From Saururus chinensis (Eukaryota > Streptophyta > Magnoliopsida > Piperales > Saururaceae), in NCBI GenBank assembly GCA_035235625.1, contig CP141145.1, forward strand, positions 41,644,668 to 41,708,667: a stretch of 64,000 nt of DNA. The letters are read 5' to 3'. The position numbers were made by a program, and so were the translations under genes. Under the pieces are notes generated by a model. The model made no database searches, had not been told where the DNA came from, and saw only the letters and a program-made list of their open reading frames with translations. Below are positions 1 through 10,936 of this stretch, piece after piece; the stretch's first letter is position 1, and every line of letters begins with the position of its first letter.

Positions 1-560
1 GGGCACTCCCACCATAATGGGTGGGAATGCTTCAGATCTAAAGCCGACCCTAATGTCCTTTTCAATGGACTTGAGACTTTGAGAGCTGAAATTACCTGGA
101 CATCCTGGAAGAAGCATATAGACTGATACTTCAAAGTGGCAAGTCTCGTCTTAATGAACTCTATAAACCTTCGAGATTACAAACCCCCTGTGGTCTCGGA
201 ATTGTATCAACGGTCTACCTGGCCCGGCCTCACACTGTGTCACATGGTTTTGAGTAGTGCAATTTGTCGATCTGCTGAGCATGTCAGCGGTAGTTAGTTC
301 GAGGCCAAACCATGTGGCACCTTGCTGTTTAACGACAAAACACGCATTGAACCTCAGTCTTGGCCACATTCCTCTGCCCTGTCGCCTATACCCCGCCTTC
401 GCTTTAATGTTCCATCTAACCAACTTGGAACTATGCCCATCAGCATACCTCAGGCACCATAAATTATGATTCTGTGAGCCCCTTGCGTTACCACTCTGTA
501 CGTGGCTGGATCACATTTCATTTCTATGTCAATTCACTCAGTAATACTGTCTGTTTCAGT
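1..560. other. Upstream intergenic DNA of the inhibitor gene
   Basis: No gene is recognised. Short open frames exist on both strands but have no family resemblance. The last part is presumably the promoter of the proteinase inhibitor gene that follows. Confidence 0.4.
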
Positions 561-575
561 CAAATTGCTCTCTTC

Positions 576-583
576 TATATAAA
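576..583 (+). promoter_or_regulatory. TATA box of the proteinase inhibitor gene
   Basis: TATATAAA lies about 120 bases before the start codon at 703, in a pyrimidine-rich context (CTCTTCTATATAAACAC). That leaves room for a leader of about 90 bases. It is the only good TATA match near the gene on this strand. Confidence 0.6.
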
Positions 584-702
584 CACTACTTCTCGCAGGC
601 TAATTCACAACAAAGTGAACAAACAGTTCCTACTCCTCACTAGCTAGCTCCTTCCCTTCCCACTGCACATTTTTCTTCAGAAGGAGAGATCAAGCAGGCA
701 AC

Positions 703-1186
703 ATGAGGGCATTTAAAGTTGCCCAGAACTTACTCGTCTTCTCTCTAATCACTCTCTCAATCCTCGTCACGGCCTCGGGAGAACATGACCGGCTAGGGGA
801 TGGCACGTACCAGGAAAGTAAGTCCCTTAACTGGACGTTCCACACACTATATATATGTCCGAGTCCTGAATGTTAAGTGTCTAACCATATGTTACTGCAG
901 TGCTATTACTTAATTCTGACAATTTGTCATGTCACTAACAAAACATGCCTTCCTGACCATGGTACCAGAAGTGGGAAGGGGACCGCAGCCAGTTAGGAAG
1001 ATGTGGCCGGACACGGTCGGCCTCACTGCAGAGGACGCCACAAAAAGGATAAGAGGCGAGATGCCGACGCTGCTGATAGAAGTGGTTCCTCCGAACACCC
1101 TCGTGAGCACAGAATTCAACCCCCATCGTGTTCGACTTTTCGTGAACGACTCCAACATCGTCGTCCGAGTTCCCATGATCGGCTGA
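703..1186 (+). CDS. Potato type I (PI-I) serine proteinase inhibitor, secreted
   Basis: Two exons, 703..817 and 969..1186, with a GTAAGT donor and a CCAG acceptor, encode 110 residues. Residues 1-25 form a hydrophobic signal peptide (core LLVFSLITLSILV), so the product enters the secretory pathway and ends in the vacuole or apoplast. Residues 40-110 are a complete inhibitor I domain: the WPDTVG motif at 51-56, the binding loop around 81-90, the supporting HRVRLFV segment at 91-97, and the terminal VPMIG. Aligned by eye with barley CI-2, the reactive bond falls between Thr86 and Glu87. Family members use this exposed loop to block serine endopeptidases of insects or microbes. There are no cysteines, as in the disulfide-free members, so the fold would rest on the two loop-supporting arginines (92 and 94). 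The start was chosen because it gives the signal peptide; the first exon is too short to stand alone. Target enzyme unknown. Confidence 0.9.
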
Positions 1187-1329
1187 TCAGACTGCACAGT
1201 AACATACGTAGCCAAACCTTCACCTCGTACTGCTATACATGTCGTGAAGTCTTCGCGTCTCTCATATGTTTGATATGTAAGTTTTAAATAAGTTTTCACC
1301 ATGTAAGCTGTCCTTGTATGTTATACTGA

Positions 1330-1335
1330 AATAAA
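1330..1335 (+). terminator. Poly(A) signal of the inhibitor gene
   Basis: AATAAA lies 144 bases after the stop codon at 1184-1186, a normal distance for a plant 3' UTR. AT-rich non-coding DNA follows. Confidence 0.5.
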
Positions 1336-2096
1336 AGGTTATCCTCGTATGGATCATCCAACATCTACGGCCTTTTGTATGCAGTAGAATAGCAATCAAG
1401 TGGTGATAAAGTATGGGTATACGTGTTTTATTTGCGTACACGGCAGTTTTTTCCTCGGGCCGTATTGTGCGTAGTAATAAGTTCATTATTGTGTGACATG
1501 AATTTATTAATAGAAGAATAAAATTTTGTTAAATGACATGTGGACCAATGTTTAGCCAAAGTACAATAAACTAATTTGAATTATTATTTTTTGGTAAATA
1601 AAAGATTCGAGCATTGTCTATCTTGTAGTGCTACTAGAGGGTAATTTCTCTAAGAAAAGATGTTTTTTTCTTCAAACCTTTTTTAAAAGAAACTTGACTT
1701 CAGTATTGTACTGAATGCAAATTTATTTTTTTCTTTTTACTTCATTGCATGACTGGATTACTTGTGTGTGAGAGATAATGATGGGCCTCATACCTTCATT
1801 TGACATAATTCAGGAAGGCAAGAAACCTCTTAGGAATCCAAAAATAACCGTTGTGCAAGCATTGGCCCCCGAAAAAACATGGCAACGGCGCCTAGAAGGA
1901 AAAAAAATGATTTTTTTGAAACTTGCGAGGCCAAAAGTGAAAGGAGGCCACTCTAAATTCTATGGAAGGATAGGCGGCCATCATCTTAGAAAGCCCCTGT
2001 AACTTTCTATCTCTCATTATCAGGAGGGTGGATGAAACTATCTAAAACGTTAATGTATTTGAACTCTATCAAGGAGGAAAGAGTATAGGGAGGAGG

Positions 2097-2165
2097 AAGA
2101 GCTCGTTGGTCTAGTGCAAGCACTAGAACTCTAACTCTGGTCGTCAAGTGTCCTCATTGTAGCGG
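2097..2165 (+). repeat. Possible tRNA-derived SINE remnant
   Basis: The stretch contains TGGTCTAGTGC, close to a pol III A box, and about 35 bases later GGTCGTCAAGTGTCC, a poor B-box match. No clear tail or target duplication is visible. It could be a decayed SINE head or chance similarity. Confidence 0.25.
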
Positions 2166-2397
2166 ATTTTCTTCGATCCTCAATGTTATAGAAATTAATA
2201 CTTCTTGATAGGGGTTGCAACAACCATGGATGTGAATATCAATTATTTATTTGCGGGTGCATTAAGTTATCCAATTAACTAATAGTAAGTACAAGCTATG
2301 CAGAGAACACAGAAGAAGATATTTATGACTTTCAATGAAACTAGAGTTGAATACGCAAGTGAAATAATCTATACCCTACCACACAATTAATGATCTA

Positions 2398-2400
<3 letters not shown>

Positions 2401-2440
<40 letters not shown>
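2401..2440. repeat. AT dinucleotide microsatellite
   Basis: Twenty uninterrupted AT units, likely polymorphic in length. Confidence 0.95.
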
Positions 2441-2442
<2 letters not shown>

Positions 2443-3278
2443 TTAATTTAGGTTAAATTTGATTCTTATTATAATTTCTAATAACTATATTTCTTATTTA
2501 GTTAGAATTAGATTAAAAATTGTCTCATAGTTCTATTAAGATTAGTTTAAATTTTCTTTATATATTATATACTTCATAGAAGATCAGAATCAAGTTAGTT
2601 TGTTTTAATTTTATCTTTAGATATTTTCGGTTATCCTTTTTTTTAATCTTTAATTGAGCTTGTGTAGACCATAAGTCTACACCATTGGTAGTTGAAGGTC
2701 ACTTCTACTCTTTGCAACCCACCCTCCTTCCTCCATTAGTCAGCCTTGCCGAAATTGTCTGCCACCCGGTGCTAACCCCCCCCCCCCCCCCATCCACTGA
2801 TTCTTTAGACCTTTGCGATGTACCCATCTCGGAGTCCTCCCCCTCTCACCTTTACACTTGCACGCAACAATTGGAATATCAACTAAAAAACACAGTTTTA
2901 GAGCTTACCAAATTAAAAACCCTTGCAACCATGCATGCTTAAACCACTCGTGGTCTTGTTTCAAGCAGTGATCAGTTCAGTTGTTGTTTCGAAGAGTTCG
3001 GCTGCTGGTTCGATGCGAGCAACTGTCGTTTTGACAAGATTCTGCACTTCCTACACGCTCTCTCTGCGATCGGATTGTCCTCCCCTATGCCCACCATTCT
3101 TCCTGCAGCCACTTCATCTTCCCCATGAAAAACCCCCATTTCTGTTGTACAACCACCCTCGCTAGCCGTGGCAGCGGCCGTGGCCATGAACCCTGGACCC
3201 TTCAACGCTCTGCACTTTCTACTGGACACCTCTGGGATTTCATCAATTCTAGCATTTTGCCCCAGATCAGGTAGTCGC

Positions 3279-6200
3279 TGTCATGCCCCGACACCCGCCC
3301 AACCCAAGCTAAACCCAGTCCAAGGGAAGGTCGACACGCACGAGGGTGACGAAAGGTTGAACTAGCGGAAGACTTGACCCCTTAAATGGGTGACACAACA
3401 AGGAGTAATGCACTTAATTACTTTGTACAAGAGGAAATTTCATAATAAGTCCTCAACAAGTACCCACATCCAAAAGTTACTAAGCCCTAACATGCGGCTT
3501 AAGTCAAAGTCAAAATGAGTTTAAGGCCAACACGATCAAGAAAGTATATGATAAAGTCATTAAGATATAAAACTCTAAACAATAAGCTTCATAAATAAGC
3601 AAGACACGTAGGGCTTCTAGGCACCCTCGCCTACTCTTGACCGCCCACCAATCGTTCCTTATATAGGGAATCCTGACCGTCTGCATGTCGCACCATGCAA
3701 CCCCAAAACAAAAACACATGAGAAAGTGGGGTGAGTAAAATACTCAACAAGTTTTTATACTTGATATGATAAATCTGAAAATCATCATATGCATTTCCCA
3801 ACAATTCATCATATAAATCATAACATATTATCATCTCATTTCTGATCACACCTTCTCACTGCTTTCATTCATCTTGCATAGTGTCTCAAACACACTAACC
3901 ATATCATGCACAACCATACTCAATTATAAGCATTCATCCTGCATGAGGAGTGTCTCTAACCTACTACTATACATAATCATGCATAATAATTATCTTTCAT
4001 AAATATTCATCCTGTATAAGAGTGTTTTAAACACATTAACATAATCATGCATAACCATACTCAATCATGAGTATTCATCCTGTATGTAAAGTGTCTCAAT
4101 TACACTAACATAATCATGCATAATCATTCTCTTTCATAAACATTCATCATGCATGAAAGTGTCTCAAACACACTAACATAATCATGCATAACCATACTCA
4201 ATCATAAGTAATCATCCTGCATGTAAAGTGTCTCAGTCACACTAACATAATTATGCATAAAGAAAACAACCTTGCTTGTTTAGCCGAACCATAAGCAATC
4301 TCTGCTCACTCCGGACTATGAGAGTGTCTCAAACACACTAACATAATAATGTATAACCATTCTCAATCATGAGTAATCATCCTGCATGTAAAGTATCTCA
4401 ATCACACTAACATAATCATTATCTTTCATAAACATTCATATTGAATAAGAGTGTCTCAAACACACTAACATAATCATACATAATCATACTCAATCATAAG
4501 TAATCATCCTACATATAAAGTGTCTCAATCACACTAGCATAATCATGCATAAAGAAATCAACCTTGCTTGTTTAGCCGAAGCATAAGCAGTCCTTGCTCA
4601 CTCCGGACAATCCTCGATTAGAAAGTCTGAAAGAATTATGCATTTTGGGTAAAATCCCTAACGGGGAAGATACCCCTGGTAAAACAGTGCACTTGGCTAC
4701 ACCATCCTGGATTCTCAGGGTCTAGATGGTATCAATAGTTTAGTCTCCTTATAACATTGTCACTCTTCTCAACCTGAAGAGGAAACCATCCTCGAGGGAA
4801 TTAAAATCTCATTCTTTAGATATAAAGCCGAATTGAAAAGCCATCGATCAATTAATCCAACATCATCAAATTTCATACAACCAATCAATCATAACTAATC
4901 TCGATTAATCTCACTTATAAAACCTTTTTTTGATGCATGCAACCTAGTACATACGTGAGCAACACTATGTGAATTCTAATTCATGAGACGTGCTCTCATC
5001 AGCCATAAATGTATCATTCTTAATCCATATGTATCAAACAATTACCACAATTAATCCCACAAATGTGTGTATATAGTGATAGTGTTCAATTCTAAGCATA
5101 GATATATGCATTATGAACAAACCATCGCCAAACTACACACATATTTTCATAATTTAATCATGGCTCCTCTTTACTAAAATCATGGGTAAAAACTGATGAA
5201 AACCTCGAAGAACACAAGCTCAAGTCAATTACAAACTCATGTTATACTTAGGTAAACATACTCATCACTACAACTAAGCTAGACATGGAAGTATAATCCA
5301 CCCATAATTTATATGACATGTAAAAACATACAAGTTCATTCTCATGCTTTAAACATGTTGTAATCCTAAGTAAGACACAGAAAATCACTCAACATGAATT
5401 TATGATAGGAATAATAATATGCTAAAATCTAATAACATGTAACTAATTTCATACTTGAACCACATCATAACCTTTCAAGATGATATTCATGTCTTCACAC
5501 TAGCATTTTCAAGTAAAAATAATTCATCATAACCATAATAATGAGATTTAAGAAAAAGAACATGAATAGGAGCAAAAATGCTCAAAATAGAAAATTGCTA
5601 TATGGCCATTTGATCAGCCAGAAGGCCATTCGAACGCCTAGCCATTCGATCGGACAAAAGCTCGTTCAAATGCCTACATAGTAACTCTGATTCATCTTTA
5701 ACCTAGCAAACCCAAAACCGAAACTTTATAAAATTGACATGAACATTCAAATCTCATTTCCAAACTTCATGATATTAAAATATAAGCTCATGAAATAATA
5801 GATCTAGTCATTAATCAACTAGAACACACAAAAAATCATTGGAAAGATCAAGTTTTATATAAACCACCATTAAAGCTCAACATCAAGTAAAATCACATAA
5901 ATCATCCCAAACTTTAAATCCAAAACAGAGACATATTTTGGAAGAAGACCCTTACCATCAGTGAGATCTTGGACCAAAATCAAAGCTTGAAAGTCTTCAA
6001 TTTCCTACCCACTTTTAGAGTTTTGTTAATACCTTAATAAATCTGATTAATGAAAATTAAATCACTGAAAAACCCATAGATCTAGGGCTTGCTTTATTCC
6101 AAAATAAAAATCCCACATTAGAGGTTTGAAACAAAGATTAAAACAAGAAACTGTAGTGGATTAAAACAAGATTAAACCTTGGAAAAGATTGGATTTAGAA

Positions 6201-6748
6201 ATATTAGGCAAAACCATAAGAGATTAGTGGAAAAATTAAGACTAATCCTACCTTAATCAAGTTTTCCTCTTATGGTATGGGGATTAGGGCTTCTCAGCCT
6301 CCACATCTCAGCCCTTCCCAAATGGGAAAGAAGCTAGATCTTTTTATTAAGTTATGGGGTATACCTAATAAAAAATTGGGGTACAAATAGAGTTTTATAC
6401 TAAAAATAAGATATTTGCTCATTTTAAATTTTTGAAACACTTTAATAATGAAATAAGATGTGTTTAGGGTCTTGCAGGACCTATCACCCCAAATTACGAA
6501 TGTGGGGCCCATGACGAGACTTGCGCCCTACTTTTTTGGAAAATTATAAAAAATCCCAAAATTTCCAAACAAATTTGGATAATCTTAGTTTAACATAAAA
6601 ACCAATTAAATGAAGAAAACATCGATTAAGGCTATCTTTAACCATCTCTAATGCTAAAACAAGACAAACCGACCAAATTAACTCTAACCACACATAATAA
6701 TAACAAAATTAATCAAAATAAAACCGGATTAGGGTTAGAGATCTTACA
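3279..6748 (-). mobile_element. Solo LTR of a long-LTR Ty3/Gypsy element
   Basis: The plus strand reads TGTCATGCCCC at one end and ATCTTACA at the other, i.e. a TG...CA LTR in minus orientation. It is flanked by a perfect 5-bp duplication, GTCGC (3274-3278 and 6749-6753). No internal coding part is present, so it is a solo LTR left by recombination between two LTRs. It resembles the LTR of the Tekay-like element next to it in layout: a TGAGT/ACTCA palindrome near the inner end, an array of short tandem repeats, and a cluster of CGATCGG-like motifs near 5600-5680. At 3.47 kb it is unusually long. Confidence 0.85.
3862..4612 (-). repeat. Tandem repeat array inside the solo LTR
   Basis: About nine imperfect units of roughly 70 bp share GTGTCTCAAACACACTAACA and ATCATGCATAA wording. 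A 60-bp block beginning AACCTTGCTTGTTTAGCCGA occurs twice (near 4268 and 4560), so there is also a higher-order period of about 290 bp. Confidence 0.8.
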
Positions 6749-9435
6749 GTCGCGTCCTCATTCCCAGCCAGATCTACTCATTCTGCCCTAGATCCGGCAG
6801 TTGCATCATCATTCCCGATTGGAACTACCCACTCCACCCCGCATCTTGTTGATGCATCATCGTTCCTGGCCCGATCCACCCTCGAAGCCGCTCCTTCCAT
6901 CCCGAATCCAGCTGCCACGTAGTCGTCCCTGGCCATATCCGCCCAAGCCTCTGTATTTCCCCTTCCATACCTTCTACCGGAATCGTCCACATATCCAACC
7001 GTTGTCGGATCGTTTGTCGTGCCGTAGTTTCCACTGCTTATGGCCTCTTCCGCACCCATTGGTGCCTCTGCATGGCTCCGGGATCGTCTTCCAGCCCTAT
7101 TGCCACCCACCTCTGATATCGGTCTGTTAGACAATTTCCCTCTTTCGGCCGGCTCGCCTTTGTCAACTGTAGCACCAACCACTGCACATACCTCCTCTCT
7201 CTTTATCCCAAAATCTCATTCTCCACTGGCTATTTCATCTTTTGCATGTTTGATTCGAGACAACAATTATATTCCCTTGCCAGTTTGAATTGGAGTTAGT
7301 ATTTCGAAAACCCATTACTCTGAGCAACCATTTGCTCCGGTGGCTCAACTTGTGCCTCATCTTGCGCAATTGGATAAGTTGTTGCATCATATTGCGCTTG
7401 CTCATGGGCTCTCTAATATTGTGCCAACCCCTTATTGTAAGGACCCTCATCTTTAAACCGGTTTTGGTTTTCTTTAATTATGGGTTATCGTGCAATTTAC
7501 GTGTTTTCTGATCTTATTCGGTGATTTTGTAAATAAATAGAGTTTGTGATGGTTTTAACCAAAATTAACTTAAATATTAGTGGTTTTAAGTGATTTTAAA
7601 CCAAATGTGAATTTTTGAGATTTTTCGGAATTTTCACTATTTTCCCAAAAATTAGGGTTTTGGCGGGACCCCTGTGGGCCCCACGGTCGAAAATTTTATT
7701 TTTATGTCAAATGACCCTAGACATATACTTAAGGTCACACAAAAATTTTCAGAATTTTATTAGGCTTAATTCGTGCTTAAATTTGTAAAATAACCACTTT
7801 TAGCCTACTTTTCATATGTACACCCCAAAACTTACCTATGCCTACCCCAACCCTTACTATAAAAGGGCAAACCAGAGTCATTTCCATTTTTGGGAATAGG
7901 CTAAGGAAGGAGGTCTAGCCTAATCCCCACTTAGGCCCGAATTAGAAGCCGATTAAGGTAAGCTTGCTCTAATTAAGCACTAATCCATGGCTTTTCTCTT
8001 AATTTCTTCTAAAATCTACCATTTTCCCCTTGATTCAATTCGTTTTTGACCATCAAAAGCTACTGATTTGCGTTTTACTACAAACCCTAACTTTCAAAAT
8101 TCGATTTTTACTACCAACAAGCCCTAGATCTAAGATTTAATTAAGGATTTCTTAAGTAAATCGATTTCTATTGGTGTTTGATTCAAACTCATTGTATTTT
8201 CAAGGATTTCAAGAAGGGTGACTCTTCAATCCGAGCTTAATCAAGTGCTGAGGTAATGGGTCTTCAAAATCTCTGTTTATCCATGGTAAAACTCTTCATT
8301 TTTGGCTTATTTCGAAATGGTTTGCTTGATTTAGTGTGTTAATGGTAAGATTAGAAAATGGAATTATTTAATCCCGATTTCTTAGGGTTTTGCATTATTA
8401 TGGTTTGGTTTGATATTCTGGAAGTCAAGGAGGACTTTTGATGATGATTAGGGTGTTAGATGTGGATTTGAAGTGTTTTCTATGGTGTTTCGGTTTGGAT
8501 TTGCGAAAGGAAGAAGATGACTGTTCTGCCGTGTTGGCGATCGATCGGCCTTGCAGGGCGATCGATCGGCTGAACTGAAATTTTTAAAATTTTGCGTGTA
8601 ACCGATCGAACGGCCTGAAGGGCAATCGATCGGCTACACAGAAAATTGCATGTTGAGTGTATGATGCCTATTTTGATGATTCCACCTTGGCTTGCCAATT
8701 TTATATGAATGTGGAGTGTTTTAAGCTATGTTAGGCTACTGGAAATGCATGCTATTGAGTTTATGGAGTTGAGATATATGCTTAGTGATGGTGGAATGAC
8801 TTATGTTTTGTGGCATGATGTTGGAATCGTTATTTTGAAATTATGAATAGTTGTTTCCCTTTGGTTAAGCATATTTCAGTAGGACTACAATCATTGTTGG
8901 ACAGATTTGTCATGATAAATTGTGATTAATGGTGTGTGAATGTTGGTAAATGCCATGACTCAATGATGAAATGAGTGATGTTATAGGTGTTTAGCCTTTG
9001 TGGTTGAGTTTTGAATTTAACTATGATTTCAACGATTCTTCTACTATGATTTCATTGGAATTCATGTTTAGGTAGAAATTCACATGTGTAGTGTGGTAGT
9101 GAGTTGATTTTCAAGCATGTTAATATGCATCATGTGAAAGGCTTCTACTAGTTACACACACACACATGTGGGGGTTAAATGATGATGTTGAAGCTTAATA
9201 TCGTGATTATGAATGATGCATTAGGGGCTGGTGAGAGCACTTATCATGATTAGGGTTCATGTATGCTTTGCCCACGCATGTACCATGTTGCACGCATCAT
9301 GAAAATGGATTTCCAATTGAGGCTTCATCGTGATTAATCGAATTTGACCGATTGGATGCAATGTGATGGAATTGCGTGCCGGGTTTATCGGTCGTGGATT
9401 AATCGCAAGTTGATTGGTCCGAAAGGACATATTTT

Positions 9436-9503
9436 GATTTGAAGTTCTGTGTGGAACGATTTGAAGTTCTGTGTGGAACGATTTGAAGTTCCTGTGTGGA
9501 ACG
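9436..9503 (+). repeat. Short tandem repeat in the 5' LTR
   Basis: Three copies of GATTTGAAGTTCTGTGTGGAAC-like units (22-24 bp). The sister LTR has four copies at 16507-16598, so copy number changed after insertion or during reverse transcription. Confidence 0.85.
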
Positions 9504-9904
9504 AGTGCACTCCCCAGGTTGAGTCTTGTTTAATGGAATGATGTGGGGACGAGTTGTGTACTTGTCTTGCGGATACGTGAGAATATCATTATGTGTGTCA
9601 TCTGGACCACGAGAATCCGGTGTGGTATGCCGTGTGCACCCCGCTACCACGTGTTCTAGGGTTCTCTGTGTGAGAACTCGGGCTCTTCCCTCCACAGGAG
9701 ATGTCCCTGGGCGAACACCCCTGCTCTAGATTCTCTGTGTGAGAATGGGACATCCTTGGCCAGGATCGTCAGGCGGCGGTATTAGGGATTGACAACCCCG
9801 ATCTTTCTTGAATTCTTGTGTAGAATTTTGTACCATGACACGCCTTCGTGGCCTTGTCTATGCTCCCGTACGTGTGACGTCAATGTGTGATTACTCCTTG
9901 ATGG

Positions 9905-10140
9905 AGGTTGATTGTGATAACATTATGCATGTGGGAATATGTATGTTAGAGATACATCCATGCATGTTGATTTTGATGATAAAATGCATGTGGGAATATG
10001 TATGTTAGAGATACATCCATGCATGTTGATGTTGATGTTATGCATGTGGAATATGTATGTTAGAGATACATCCATGCGGGATTGGTTATGATGTGAATGC
10101 ATGTGGGAATATGTATGCTAGAGATACATCCATGCAGGTT
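9905..10140 (+). repeat. Minisatellite in the 5' LTR
   Basis: Four units of about 50-60 bp, each with GCATGTGGGAATATGTATG followed by TAGAGATACATCCATGC. The same array is at about 16998-17233 in the 3' LTR, with the same copy number. Confidence 0.9.
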
Positions 10141-10783
10141 GAATTATGCATTTTGATGCGGTGTTAAGTGATATGAATGTGTGATCGAAAGTGATGCACC
10201 ATGTAAATCTTTGATCTGAAACGATCTCATTTCTAAGCTATCGTATTTTCTACGTTGACGGTGATATTAAAAACATTGCTGAGTGTTAAAACTCACCCCT
10301 CTTTTGTGTTTTGATTTGGGGCTGCGTGGTGCGACACGCAGACGGACAGATTGCCTTTTTGAGGAAAGGTCAGAGGTAGCTTGGGTGTGATGATGGAGAT
10401 CGTTGCGTGACTTTCCTTCATTTTGTTTCATGTTTTATGTTAGAACCTATGTGTAGGGTTCTTTGTTGTGGATTTATGTCACATGTTACAGTTATGTTTG
10501 CTTATGACTTATTTTGAGCCGGTGTGGGCTTTACTTAAAACTAAGCTTGTGGGTTTGAGATTGTTGTTTACTTTGTGTTAAGCAACACCTTTTCTTCCCC
10601 TTTTATTTACTCTTGCTCAAAGGATTGTGCGCACTCCGTGTTGCTGTTAATCGCCCGTGGTTAGGGATTAAGTCTTCCGCTAGAATCGTTTCTCAATTTC
10701 ACTTCGTCGCCCCCGCGCGCGCCGGCCGGCCTTTAGACCGGGTTCGGCTCGGGTCGGGCATCGCCGGGGCGTGACAGAGTTTT

Positions 10784-10797
10784 TGGTATCGGAGCAC
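10784..10797 (+). other. Primer binding site (initiator Met tRNA type)
   Basis: TGGTATCGGAGCAC starts 8 bases after the 5' LTR. It matches the usual plant initiator-methionine primer site TGGTATCAGAGC with one difference. Confidence 0.8.
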
Positions 10798-10936
10798 ATC
10801 TTTGTCCAAGAGTAAATAGGGTTTGTGTGATAAGTCTTGCTTGTTTGCTTGCTTGCTTGTTTGTGTGCTTTCTGCTTGTTTGGCTGTGTGCTTTCGGGTT
10901 GTTAGGCTGTACGATTAACGTCTGGTCGTTGTGTAG

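Larger units (their letters stand above)
1345..2680. other. AT-rich intergenic DNA
   Basis: No gene is seen. It holds a perfect AT microsatellite and a weak tRNA-like patch (both listed separately). The open frame at 1778-2002 has no recognisable features. Confidence 0.5.
7436..10776 (+). repeat. 5' LTR of the Tekay-like element
   Basis: Starts TGTAAGGACC, ends GGGGCGTGACA; 3341 bp. Contains a TATA-like region (ACTATAAAAGGGC near 7857), paired CGATCGATCGGC motifs (8537-8570 and 8602-8632), a triple 22-24-bp repeat at about 9436-9503, a four-copy minisatellite at about 9905-10140, and the TGAGTGTTAAAACTCACCC palindrome at 10280-10298. Confidence 0.95.

Noticed and set aside
1-30. Similarity of the first 30 bases to CCCATTATGGTGGG units near 47265-47310
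   Set aside because: The match is only about 14 bases and in reverse; too short to claim a truncated copy of the long LTR.
3862-4612. CRISPR-like array
   Set aside because: The repeats are degenerate, have no unique spacers, and lie in a plant LTR; CRISPR arrays do not occur in plant nuclear DNA.
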